The notes: generated by a model from the letters alone, not told the origin. Numbered from the stretch's first letter, positions 35,730 to 44,000 are shown. The stretch is 46,479 bases of DNA from Thalassorhabdomicrobium marinisediminis (GCF_003072065.1 NZ_QCYG01000013.1:1-46479); one strand, 5' to 3'. Translations and numbers: made by a program.

Positions 35730-36593
35730 TCAGCCTTCTTCCCGATATCGTTTGGCAAACGAGAGAGCATTTAGTTCGAGCGGATAGGTGTTGATGTATT
35801 CTGCTGCTGAGAGCTCGTGCAATGTTGCAATTCTTAGCACCGGATCAGACGGAGAAAACGGCTCTGACCAAGAAATCTTGCTTGCCTGATCGTTCAACTC
35901 CTTCCTGATCACTTCAACATCTCTAACTTCCCGGTTCTCCGGCTCCTTGAGGATCGCCAATATTGTGATCGACACCCCTTCTGTATTTTCCCAAGCAGCA
36001 TGCGGAAAAACACGGAACTCCGATATCGAACGCAGGGATTTACCGAAATCGGACCCCTTGCCATACTTTTTGTTCACGGCAATCCTGAAGGTGTCCATGC
36101 ATGCGTTGAATTTATCCGGAAAGCCGAAGCGCCCATAGAAACGCTCAAGAGATCTTGCAAAATTTTGCAAGTCGAGCTCCCGGGGGCAACCTCGTTGCCT
36201 GGACCACTCCACAAGGAGATCTTTCTTAACACTCATGGCACGTGTGAAGTCGACTACAAGATTCTCAGGCGCACCGGCAAGCATTCCAAATCTTGGAACT
36301 TCGCCTTTCCCAACAGCGGAAAGATGTGCAGCTTTGAGCTCAACGAGAGGGCAAACGGTCACATAGGAAACGGTGGTCTTTTCAGGATCGCGGACAATAT
36401 CGCAGGTTTGCGAAATTACGCAGAGCCCTTGGTGCTCCTCCTCGACATCCGCCGAAAAAACGGCCCCCTCGTCCTCTGCATCAAAAGGTGGAGAGCAAAA
36501 AAGAAATTCATTACAGTCAGTCGTGAAATCGCCTTGCTGCCATTCAGCAAGGCGATCTGCAACGCTCAACTCCTCAGATGCCTCATCGAGCAA
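35730..36593 (-). CDS. unknown protein with SQTCD motif, third gene of TIGR04255/HTH operon
   Basis: A 287-residue soluble protein with no recognised domain. A conserved-looking motif VISQTCDIVR (59-68) follows an acidic N-terminal segment, and cysteines 27, 33, 58 and 64 are grouped near it. No membrane helices or signal peptide are seen. The start is TTG at 36593, supported by AAGGA eight bases upstream; that site overlaps the stop codon of the preceding gene. Gap to that gene is 12 bases. As the distal member of an operon with an HTH protein, it could be an effector or toxin, but this is only inferred. Confidence 0.6.
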   Translation of the reverse strand: MLDEASEELSVADRLAEWQQGDFTTDCNEFLFCSPPFDAEDEGAVFSADVEEEHQGLCVISQTCDIVRDPEKTTVSYVTVCPLVELKAAHLSAVGKGEVPRFGMLAGAPENLVVDFTRAMSVKKDLLVEWSRQRGCPRELDLQNFARSLERFYGRFGFPDKFNACMDTFRIAVNKKYGKGSDFGKSLRSISEFRVFPHAAWENTEGVSITILAILKEPENREVRDVEVIRKELNDQASKISWSEPFSPSDPVLRIATLHELSAAEYINTYPLELNALSFAKRYREEG

Positions 36594-36605
36594 CAGGATA
36601 TTCCT

Positions 36606-37328
36606 TTATACTTTGGCTCGGCGAATGCTCTTTCGTCGGGTCTTGGGACGCGCCATAAGCTCGACCTCAGATTCGTCGCTGAGATCTTCAGACGGAGAGT
36701 ATTCAAGCGGTGCGTTTTTTGCTCGCGCTTCCTCGGTGATGACGGCTCCAAAGGAAACACGGCCAATGCCTTCCCCTGCGCGATCTCTAATCGCTTGGAA
36801 TGCACCATCCTTCATGAGCTCGAAGAACGTTTTACCGTCAACTGCCTCACTCAGAAGCAGCCGCTTGTTCTCTTCCATCGTCCCTCGGTCGATGAAACGA
36901 AGCATGGCAACAACTGCGCCCAGTTTCTCATGATTTTCACCGGAAACAGGTTCCCCAGCTTTCCAATAATGTATAGCCCTTGGTTTGACATTGAAAACTT
37001 CAGAAACTTGCGCCCATGTAAGGCCACTGAGGCGCTTGAGCTCGACAGTCAATTCACTTGGAGACTCTACAATGGCCTCAATGGCACCTTCGTCGGCTGC
37101 CACAGAAATGCGAATGCCTTCAGACGATGTGCCTGAGCGGAGCTTCTGCCATTTGAGCAGCTGAATTGCATCTTCTGTCGAAATCGAAACTCTCGTTTTT
37201 TCAAGAAACGGAGCAGCTATTCCCGGTTGATTTTCATGGGGGATCACTTCCGAAAAATTTGGATGACCTATCGCACCAACCGGCAGACATAACGCCATAG
37301 CAGTGATAGTAGAACCTTGTATTCCCAT
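36606..37328 (-). CDS. HTH protein, middle gene of TIGR04255 operon
   Basis: A 240-residue protein with a central helix-turn-helix (about 93-130, LTWAQVSEVFNVKPRAIHYWKAG) followed by a segment (GKTFFELMKDGAFQAIRD) that loosely recalls the toxin-binding end of Xre/MbcA-type antitoxins. The C-terminal 30 residues are basic (PKTRRKSIRRAK) and could bind nucleic acid. The ATG has GGGGGGAA upstream. It starts 2 bases after the TIGR04255-like stop. It could be the operon's own repressor or an antitoxin; the sequence does not settle which. Confidence 0.65.
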   Translation of the reverse strand: MGIQGSTITAMALCLPVGAIGHPNFSEVIPHENQPGIAAPFLEKTRVSISTEDAIQLLKWQKLRSGTSSEGIRISVAADEGAIEAIVESPSELTVELKRLSGLTWAQVSEVFNVKPRAIHYWKAGEPVSGENHEKLGAVVAMLRFIDRGTMEENKRLLLSEAVDGKTFFELMKDGAFQAIRDRAGEGIGRVSFGAVITEEARAKNAPLEYSPSEDLSDESEVELMARPKTRRKSIRRAKV

Positions 37329-37330
37329 AA

Positions 37331-38143
37331 CTATTCCCCCCTAAAGCGATTCATAAATTCTTCGGTAATACTCCACCGAAAAAAAGCGTAAGCCCTTGCT
37401 GCAACTTTGTCGAGCTCTGTGCAAAGCGAATCGGGCTCCAGTAGAGTTGAAGCACAGTCGGCGCTGAAGGAGTCAACGTCTAACACCCAGCTTGCTTCAT
37501 CCACAGGAGGCGCCACCTCAGGATCATGACTAAAGCCTTTCGGGGCTAAGCCATAGCGTGCTATCAGTTTGCCTTCAGCGGTCTTGCCGACAATTTCACT
37601 CATCGAAATCTCTATGTGCTGAGCCAAATTTGGCTGAAGCACATTGAGAAGTTCGGATCTGATGAGGGTTGAGAGCTCGCCGAGAAAATCCTCCCCGACA
37701 AGTCGGTCCACATACCGAAAACCGACGCGCTCAACCAGTGGCGGCGAGATGCTGGTGGTTAAGGCCGCCAAGATGACGTGCATTCTTTCAAGGAAATCTT
37801 CTCTTGAAATATACTTGGCGGTTTCCAGCGCTATGAAGTCCGTGGCCAGAGATATCTGTATAACCTTTTCAGGATCAAGAAATCTCCACACCGTTGATTC
37901 GACCGCCTGATGTTGAATTTCTTTACCAGAGACACGCAACTCTACAGATTGAACCGTGTCAGCCCGGACATGAGGATATTGGGAACGCAAGGCCTCTTGG
38001 AAATCAGCGATGTAGCTTTCATTACTGATTTTGGAGATCTTGGAGAACCTGACCTGGGCGAGGACGCGAACCAAAGGAGCATCTGCCAACGGCACGCTTG
38101 CAGGGACCTCGCCAAAAAGTGGGTCATCGGCTGGCTGTGACAT
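37331..38143 (-). CDS. TIGR04255 family protein
   Basis: A 270-residue protein beginning MSQPADDPLFGEVPASVPLADAPLVRVLAQVRF, the usual opening of the sporadically distributed TIGR04255 family, followed by VSGKEIQHQAVESTVWRFLD, REDFLERMHVILAAL and ERVGFRYVDRL. The family has no known biochemical role. Its patchy distribution on mobile elements fits a defence or stress function. The ATG at 38143 has GGGGAG upstream and was preferred over longer in-frame starts (to 38314). First gene of a three-gene reverse-strand operon. Confidence 0.75.
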   Translation of the reverse strand: MSQPADDPLFGEVPASVPLADAPLVRVLAQVRFSKISKISNESYIADFQEALRSQYPHVRADTVQSVELRVSGKEIQHQAVESTVWRFLDPEKVIQISLATDFIALETAKYISREDFLERMHVILAALTTSISPPLVERVGFRYVDRLVGEDFLGELSTLIRSELLNVLQPNLAQHIEISMSEIVGKTAEGKLIARYGLAPKGFSHDPEVAPPVDEASWVLDVDSFSADCASTLLEPDSLCTELDKVAARAYAFFRWSITEEFMNRFRGE

Positions 38144-39004
38144 GTCTCTCCCCATCGGTTTTTCGGTGCCTTTACAGTGTATGAAGTAGAGTGTGAAGTA
38201 AAATTTTTTAGTAGGGAACTGTGAATATTGTCCTACCCCTTCGTTTGGGGACACGCCGCCACAGCTCTCGCAGCCGGCATGATCACAGTCTAAATCGGAT
38301 GTATGCTCGTTCACGTCCGTCTCTGTAGAATCACTCTTGACGGCTGCTGGGGTGCTGACCAGTCAAACGTAGTCAACGCATAAGCGCTTGAGTTCGAACT
38401 GACCCAGATATTGTTCCCGTGCCGAATGTCCGGAAAGCGGACTGCAACCGCAGAAAATCGAAACCGTGTCGAGTGACGGCTCCGGGCCGTTCTCGACGAT
38501 CAGAGGATGGGACATCTACTATGCATGCGTCTTACCGGCAGGTCAGTTTTGCGTCCCCCCTGCCTTGATTTAGTGAGGCGATGCGCACCTATTAATGAAC
38601 GAAAATCATCGGCATCCGCGTTACAGCACCGTCGACTGCGAAGATACCATACAGAAAAATGCAGAATAGAATTTCATTTCGGACCCTCCAATCAGCTCGA
38701 AAAGAATAACGAAACTATTTCATCACTTCACTCACATTAGAATACCACCAAACAGAGGTATCGTATTTGCGTCAGAGTCGCGGTCGTGCGAACTGCGGGC
38801 AGTCCACAGCCAAATCCGTGCTTCGGGGCGTCGGGGCGTCGAAACTCCAAACCACGCGAGCCCGCCAAGATTACATCTGGCCGGGCGGTTGTCACGTATT
38901 TTCAAGGCTCTGCCCGAAAGGTGGCGGCGCTTTGTGCGTGCGCAAAGTTTCGAACGCCCTGCTTTTTACGCCGGGTTGCCTCTCAAATCCACGGAGGGGC
39001 AGAC
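38144..39004. other. 860-bp interval without a recognised gene
   Basis: Lies between the reverse-strand TIGR04255 operon and the forward LuxR-type gene, so it must hold both promoters. Short open frames on the + strand (38507-38740, 38786-39004) have no recognisable product or ribosome site. Base composition changes from A/T-rich (38640-38770) to G/C-rich (38815-38890), as if assembled from different sources. The short tandem GGGGCGTC occurs twice at 38824-38839. No RNA gene was recognised. Confidence 0.4.
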
Positions 39005-39415
39005 ATGTTTCATGATTTCAGAACTACTCATCAGATAGCGCCAATTGGGATCAATCAAAGCTCGGCGATGCAGCTTGATCAGACCATCAGTGGTTCACGG
39101 TCAGTGGGCGCAGCGGCGCTTATCCTTCACCGTATGTCCGGAGCCAAGGATGGCAAAGTATCCCCTCTGCAAACCGGCGGTGCGCGGACGGCAGGTGATA
39201 CATCAGAGCGCGCCGCGCTGTATCTTGCCCCACGGGAACTTGATGTGCTTAAGTGGGCCGCCCAAGGCAAAACCACTTGGGAGACCGCTCAACTTTTAAA
39301 TTTGTCAGAAGCGACTGTCGCATTTTACACGCGGCGTGCTTGTGCTCGCTTGGGCGTGAAATCAAAAATACATGCGGTCGCCGTTTGCATTAGCGCGGGG
39401 CTTTTCAAAATCTGA
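39005..39415 (+). CDS. LuxR-type HTH regulator without ligand domain
   Basis: A 136-residue protein whose C-terminal half (about 75-136) is a LuxR/GerE helix-turn-helix: LAPRELDVLKWAAQGKTTWETAQLLNLSEATVAFYTRRACARLGVKSK is the diagnostic run, given here in part only as its start PRELDVLKWAAQGKT and end ARLGVKSK. The first 70 residues are not an autoinducer-binding domain. It probably controls promoters on the element without acyl-homoserine lactone. The ATG at 39005 has GGAGGGG upstream. An in-frame extension to 38786 is less likely. Confidence 0.75.
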   Translation: MFHDFRTTHQIAPIGINQSSAMQLDQTISGSRSVGAAALILHRMSGAKDGKVSPLQTGGARTAGDTSERAALYLAPRELDVLKWAAQGKTTWETAQLLNLSEATVAFYTRRACARLGVKSKIHAVAVCISAGLFKI

Positions 39416-39438
39416 CAAGGTTGAGCGGAGATGACTTC

Positions 39439-39630
39439 TTAGCCCCCGCCCTCTTTCCAATCGTCCAGAAAGTCCGCCAAAATGCGCCGCATGGCTTCTG
39501 GCCGGGTCGGTATATCATCAAGGGTTCGGCGATACGCATCAATATCGTCGATCATTTCAGGCTCCATCCGGATCATCACCGGTTTGGTGTCGGTTTTCGG
39601 GCGGCCAATCTTCTTTTTCTGCTCAGACAT
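39439..39630 (-). CDS. ribbon-helix-helix DNA-binding protein
   Basis: A 63-residue protein, MSEQKKKIGRPKTDTKPVM..., with a short basic arm and a ribbon-helix-helix core (VMIRMEPEMIDDIDAYRRT as beta-strand and helix A, then PTRPEAMRRILADFLDDW as helix B). Proteins of this type repress their own promoter or are antitoxins. No toxin gene is next to it. It is divergent from the gene at 39752, whose promoter lies in the shared 121-base gap and is a likely target. Confidence 0.7.
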   Translation of the reverse strand: MSEQKKKIGRPKTDTKPVMIRMEPEMIDDIDAYRRTLDDIPTRPEAMRRILADFLDDWKEGGG

Positions 39631-39652
39631 GTCGAATCATCCTTAAAACTGC

Positions 39653-39681
39653 TTGACTATCTGATTACAAAATTACATACT
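39653..39681 (+). promoter_or_regulatory. sigma-70-type promoter of the 39752 gene
   Basis: TTGACT (39653-39658), a 17-base spacer and CATACT (39676-39681). Transcription would start near 39688, 64 bases before the ATG at 39752. It lies directly upstream of the divergent ribbon-helix-helix gene. Confidence 0.45.
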
Positions 39682-39751
39682 AAGCGGACCAAGGCAAGAG
39701 CGGCAACTCTCGCCAAGGTCCTGATCATCGTCATTCCACAGGAGAAATCTG

Positions 39752-40279
39752 ATGACTAAACAATTTACTATCACGCCCGGTGACGGGCATGAACCCCCTC
39801 GCGTAACCCCAATGTCTCTGGCATTCGGTGATGTTCTCAAAACGATGCGTGCGTTCATCGTCGCGGAGCGTGACCTCGAAGACATCGCATACAGCCGCGA
39901 TCCGGCTTACGCGATTTGGGCCGAGGATACAGAAAAAGCGCATGAAGAACTCGCGGAAGCTCTGGTCAACGTGCATAGCTTGCCTGTCTTGGTCCGCGAG
40001 GATCAGCCGCTGCGCCGCATGGCACTGCTTGCAGATGCAATGATCGGGCATGAAGAACCTGGCGGCGCGCGGGCTTTACACCTACAGATGCAGGTAGCGT
40101 TTTTCACAAAGTTTCAAGTGCTTGGGATCTCTTCAACGGCAATGCATCGCAACGGACTTTTGATCCACGGACGCCATCTTATCGATGCGATGATCAGTTT
40201 GGCGTTGTTTGACGGCGGTCCTGTCGATGGCCCACATACTGATGAGCCGCCGGAAAGCGACTTGGGCACGGCCCTCTAA
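39752..40279 (+). CDS. hypothetical protein of the cargo module
   Basis: A 175-residue soluble protein of mainly helical character, not recognised. It opens MTKQFTITPGDGHEPP, has a helical middle (VLKTMRAFIVAERDLEDIAYSRD, EELAEALVNVH) and an acidic, Pro-rich tail. AGGAGAA lies seven bases before the ATG and a good promoter lies upstream, so it is probably expressed. It precedes the zinc-ribbon/GIY-YIG gene by 129 bases in the same direction. Confidence 0.6.
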   Translation: MTKQFTITPGDGHEPPRVTPMSLAFGDVLKTMRAFIVAERDLEDIAYSRDPAYAIWAEDTEKAHEELAEALVNVHSLPVLVREDQPLRRMALLADAMIGHEEPGGARALHLQMQVAFFTKFQVLGISSTAMHRNGLLIHGRHLIDAMISLALFDGGPVDGPHTDEPPESDLGTAL

Positions 40280-40408
40280 AGCGAGCTGGCCAATTCCCCT
40301 CCCCTCAAATTTGGGGAGAGCCACTTCATCACATTTTTATAGAAAGGCCGCCTGCCTGTGCCGCGTCATTGACGTGCGCTGTAGCTGCGGTTTCTCGGAG
40401 GATTCCTC

Positions 40409-41350
40409 ATGTCCAACTTCGCCAATACCCTCGCGATCTCCGGCTCTCCCGTCCCAATCTACCCCGGCAAGCTCATGCCTCACTGGATTGAGGCGGCACG
40501 GGACAAAGGTTACGATATTGTCGCCCGCATCATTGACCGTTTTCATCTCGCGCTGCGCTGCCAACATTGCGGTGAACTGATCAAGGTCAGGCTTTTCACG
40601 CTGATCTCCGCGCAACCGCTGTGTTCTGTTTGCACGCAAAAACAATGGGTTTTGACTGCACAGGCCGCAGGTCTGATCTTCCTTAAACGGTGTCCTGATA
40701 ACCGCCACTACGCATTCTATGAGGCCGCGTGCGGTCATAAAATCCGCCGTCAGTTTGAATTTGCCGAACGTGTGGCAGCGGGTAAAACCGACCTTCGTTG
40801 CGATATTTGCCATAAAGAAACTGAAATGCGCGAAGCTGCTGCACGTGGCTGGGAACTCATCGGGCCTGATCCAGAGAGCGACCCGAACTACAGGCACTAC
40901 CGCCATTCGGACTGCGGGCACGAACAACGGATCGCCCGCGCGAACTTGCAGACAGGGCGTATCTCATGTGGCGCGTGCGGAGAGCAATGGCCTGCAGCAC
41001 CTAGCTATCTCTACGCCATCCAGTTCACGCTACCAAACAGCCGTGAGCTGGTGAAGCTGGGCTATTCGAACAATCCTGAAAGTCGCCTATATCATCAGCT
41101 GCTGCGGGACACAGACATGCCCTGCGAATTCTTGCGAAAGGTGTCCGTGAACTCTGGCCAACTTGCCATTCGTCTTGAAAAGCGCCTGCACAAAAAGCTG
41201 CGGGAGAGCTTTCCTGACGCCGTAGTCCCTCACGCCGTTTTTGCAGATCAGATCAAGGTGAAATCCGAAATTTACGATATTGCTATGACCCCTGTGATCC
41301 TCGCCGAGCTTGATGCGCTCGCTGAACCGACGAGCGTGAGCGGCTCATAG
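40409..41350 (+). CDS. zinc-ribbon protein with GIY-YIG-like nuclease domain
   Basis: A 313-residue protein with several cysteine pairs in the first 190 residues that look like zinc ribbons (CQHCGEL with PLCSVC; AACGHK with CDICHK; DCGHEQ with CGACGE). The C-terminal domain (about 198-300) opens SYLYAIQF and continues LVKLGYSNNPESRLYHQL, the pattern of GIY-YIG/T5orf172 endonucleases, with RLEKRLHKKLRESF later. The expected role is DNA binding through the ribbons and cleavage. It could act in homing, repair or defence. It precedes the AAA+/M41 protease gene. Confidence 0.7.
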   Translation: MSNFANTLAISGSPVPIYPGKLMPHWIEAARDKGYDIVARIIDRFHLALRCQHCGELIKVRLFTLISAQPLCSVCTQKQWVLTAQAAGLIFLKRCPDNRHYAFYEAACGHKIRRQFEFAERVAAGKTDLRCDICHKETEMREAAARGWELIGPDPESDPNYRHYRHSDCGHEQRIARANLQTGRISCGACGEQWPAAPSYLYAIQFTLPNSRELVKLGYSNNPESRLYHQLLRDTDMPCEFLRKVSVNSGQLAIRLEKRLHKKLRESFPDAVVPHAVFADQIKVKSEIYDIAMTPVILAELDALAEPTSVSGS

Positions 41351-41374
41351 TCTATGCCGAAAATCTTTTTCGTT

Positions 41375-41396
41375 TCTCCGGTCATCCGGCCGGAGA
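41375..41396. other. inverted repeat before the AAA+/M41 protease gene
   Basis: TCTCCGG (41375-41381) and CCGGAGA (41390-41396) around an 8-base loop, between the GIY-YIG gene and the AAA+ gene. It is followed by the palindrome ATATGCATAT. It could be an operator or a weak terminator/attenuator. Confidence 0.3.
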
Positions 41397-41430
41397 TCAC
41401 ATATGCATATTTTATATGGAGGGCTTTATC

Positions 41431-43506
41431 ATGCCCCATCTCACCAAAAAAACGCCCACTTGGGCAGCATTCGCCGACACTCTGATTGAACGCCTTCGCC
41501 GCCACCACGGCCTTGCTCCAGCGCGCTTTCTGAACGACGAAGACGAAGAGCCATCCGAGCTGGATATTCTTTTTCAAAAACTCGAAGGCCCTGTTCCAGC
41601 AACGCAATTCACCGAGCGCGCAGATATTCCATCACGGTATCTGCCCGCTCGACAGCTTTTGACTGGCATCAGGTTGGCAGCGGCCTTTGGTTCGCAAGAT
41701 CAAGAGCAGGAAAGCGCGCAATGTGGTGCCATTACCATCATCCGTGACATTGCTATCGAGGACCTGCAACTGATCAAAGACACTCTGAAAAGTGCCTTCC
41801 CAACCCGATGGCTTATCATTGAGCCGGACGTGGCAGAGGTTGCGTTTGCGAAGAATGCACAGTCGCGCTTCGATCGTCTTCTTGTCGATTGCGTCGATAA
41901 GATTGAGCCGGTTCTTATTCTCCAACCAGACGGCATAACACTGCCCTTTCATCTGAAAGCCATTGCTCCAACAACTCTGGCTTTCTCAAACGTCACGCAT
42001 GATGTGCTCTTGAAGTTTCTTGAGTGCGGGCATCTCTCTGACCAGCTTGCTGGCGCTGGCAATGTCCGAGCAGCACTACCGACTGAAACAGCCATGAAGG
42101 CTCTCGGCACCGTTGATGTCTGCGCGGCCACGCGTGCCCCCGCGCTGCATCAAGCCGTGGAACGCCTGCGCAGGATGACGCATCGTGATGCCAAAGGGAA
42201 CGGTCCCCGCCTTGAAGACATGACGGGTGACAACATTGCACTGACTGCAGCGCGGCGCATCGTGGCCGATCTGCTCGATTGGCAGGCCGGGAAAGCCGCT
42301 TGGCATGAGCTGAGCCATTCTTTGCTGCTGTATGGTGCGCCCGGCACCGGCAAAACATGGTTGGCCCGCGCGATGGGCAATAGTGCGGGGCTTACCGTAG
42401 TGACCGGCAGCTTCGGCGAATGGCAAGCAGCGGGCCATCTTGGGGATATGCTGCGCGAAATGCGCGCGACTTTCGCCAAAGCGCGCCGCAATGCGCCGTG
42501 CATCCTCGTGATTGACGAGATCGACGCGGTCGGGTCGCGGACAGATGACGATCGCCATGCCTCCCACTATCGCATTCAAGTGATCACGGCTTTTCTCGCA
42601 GAGATGGATCAGATCGCGCAGCGAGAAGGTGTTGTTGTCGTTGGCACCTGCAACCATGTCGACCGCATGGATCCCGCTGTGCTGCGTTCAGGGCGTATGG
42701 ATGTTAAGATCGAGGTCCCCTTGCCGGATGCTGAAGCACTGTATGCGATCCTCTCCCACGACTTAAGCAAAGACATTGCCGACCACGAGCTTCAGAAGCT
42801 CGCCCATCGTGCCGTGGGCCACAGCGCGGCTGACATTGACGCTGCAATTCGTGCTGCCCGCTCCAACGCGCGGCACGAAAGGAAGCTGTTGCATGTCGCA
42901 ATGCTGGAAGAACAATTGAAAATTGGCTCCGCCAAAGAGAACCCCAACCGCACATGGCGAATTGCGGTTCATGAAGCAGGGCATGCTGTCATCGGCAAAG
43001 CTCTGGACTTGGGGCCCATTGACCGCATCATGATCACAGGTGACGGCGGCCAAATCCATCGCCGCGCGCAATCAAGCGAAAGCCGCCTCTGCGATATCGA
43101 GGATGAAATCGTCTATTCCTTGGGCGGACGGGCAGCTGAACGGCTCATGCTCGGCGAAGTATCAGCCGGCGCGGGCGGGCCCGCAACATCGGATCTGGCC
43201 CTTGCGACCCGCCATGCCGTGGACATCGAGGCAGCATACGGCCTCGGCCATGAAGGGCCGGTCTGGCACGCAAACCCCGATGCACTTCACCTCGCGACAC
43301 CAGCGATCCGTGACCGTGTCCGCCAGCGCATTATGAAGGCGGAAAAACGCGCCGGAGAAATCCTGCGGCAGCATCAACAGGTCTTGGAAGCACTCGCCAG
43401 TGAGCTTGTCGAGAAGAGATCGTTGCGCAGCTCTGAAATTGCGCAGCTTCTTCAGCACGTTACTGAGAACACTTCCACTACGACGCCTGAAAATGCACCG
43501 CCATGA
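41431..43506 (+). CDS. FtsH-like AAA+ zinc metalloprotease without membrane anchor
   Basis: A 691-residue protein. An N-terminal region of about 240 residues has no recognised domain and no membrane helix, unlike true FtsH. The AAA+ module follows with Walker A GAPGTGKT (about 302-309), Walker B LVIDEIDAVGSR and the second region of homology TCNHVDRMDPAVLRSGRMD with its arginines. The peptidase M41 domain has the zinc site HEAGH (about 514-518), LGGRAAERL and the third ligand in GPATSDLALATRH. The FtsH pore motif (FVG) is replaced by a WQAAG-like segment. All catalytic residues appear intact, so it should unfold and degrade soluble substrates. GGAGGG precedes the ATG at 41431. Confidence 0.85.
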   Translation: MPHLTKKTPTWAAFADTLIERLRRHHGLAPARFLNDEDEEPSELDILFQKLEGPVPATQFTERADIPSRYLPARQLLTGIRLAAAFGSQDQEQESAQCGAITIIRDIAIEDLQLIKDTLKSAFPTRWLIIEPDVAEVAFAKNAQSRFDRLLVDCVDKIEPVLILQPDGITLPFHLKAIAPTTLAFSNVTHDVLLKFLECGHLSDQLAGAGNVRAALPTETAMKALGTVDVCAATRAPALHQAVERLRRMTHRDAKGNGPRLEDMTGDNIALTAARRIVADLLDWQAGKAAWHELSHSLLLYGAPGTGKTWLARAMGNSAGLTVVTGSFGEWQAAGHLGDMLREMRATFAKARRNAPCILVIDEIDAVGSRTDDDRHASHYRIQVITAFLAEMDQIAQREGVVVVGTCNHVDRMDPAVLRSGRMDVKIEVPLPDAEALYAILSHDLSKDIADHELQKLAHRAVGHSAADIDAAIRAARSNARHERKLLHVAMLEEQLKIGSAKENPNRTWRIAVHEAGHAVIGKALDLGPIDRIMITGDGGQIHRRAQSSESRLCDIEDEIVYSLGGRAAERLMLGEVSAGAGGPATSDLALATRHAVDIEAAYGLGHEGPVWHANPDALHLATPAIRDRVRQRIMKAEKRAGEILRQHQQVLEALASELVEKRSLRSSEIAQLLQHVTENTSTTTPENAPP

Positions 43507-43706
43507 AGGAGGCATCGAAATTAGCTTTAAAAACCCGGCCCGGCCTTAAACGCCTCTTTCACATACATGAAGAAACAACACCTCAACCAACCCCAACACC
43601 AAAATCCGCTGAAGAAAAAACCGGGGCAACGCCCCCAATATCTAACCCGCGAACGCGCCATCAACCGCGATGCGGCAAGCGGCGCAAAAATCGCCCGGCC
43701 CCATAG
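43503..43706 (+). CDS. possible small basic protein after the AAA+/M41 gene
   Basis: A 67-residue frame whose ATG overlaps the protease stop (ATGA), as in coupled genes. The product is MKEASKLALKTRPGLKR..., rich in Lys, Arg, Pro and Thr and probably disordered. A second frame (43567-43758) of similar length is open over the same bases. There is no family resemblance and the coding signal is weak, so it may not be a gene. Confidence 0.3.
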   Translation: MKEASKLALKTRPGLKRLFHIHEETTPQPTPTPKSAEEKTGATPPISNPRTRHQPRCGKRRKNRPAP

Positions 43707-44000
43707 GGGCGGGCCTCAAAGACGACAAACGAGTAAAATAGAGGACACACCACAATAAGATTAGCGCCAGCCTAACCCAAAACGTCCATCAGCAAATTCA
43801 TTGTTCGATGTGCTTCCCGAAAGAGACTGGCAATGTAAACACCATCGTTCTACGCTTTGAAATACACACTTTCCCGCACCTGCTTGTTTACACAGGTGTT
43901 TACACAAAAGGTTACACACATCACTGTTCAGGAATATTGCCTAAATCATAAATGACTGATTTTTAATGATTTAAAGTTAGCCCTCAAAGTTAGCTGGGTT
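43707..44000. other. right-end non-coding arm of the element
   Basis: About 290 bases between the last gene and the attR core. It contains the right repeat triplet (separate entry), A/T-rich sequence (43921-43980) of the sort that bends easily, and two copies of AAAGTTAGC at 43974-43982 and 43987-43995. No gene was found. Confidence 0.45.
43884..43919 (+). repeat. right triplet of 12-bp repeats (probable integrase arm sites)
   Basis: Three back-to-back 12-mers: TTGTTTACACAG, GTGTTTACACAA and AAGGTTACACAC. They end 81 bases before the attR core. The middle copy is identical to the first copy of the left triplet at 22992. Confidence 0.65.

Noticed and set aside
36000-37136. Forward-strand 378-codon frame opposite the SQTCD and HTH genes
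   Set aside because: It spans two reverse-strand genes that each have a ribosome site, and its product has no recognisable features.
38507-39004. Short forward frames before the LuxR-type gene
   Set aside because: No ribosome sites, no family resemblance and odd Arg/Cys/Ser-rich translations.
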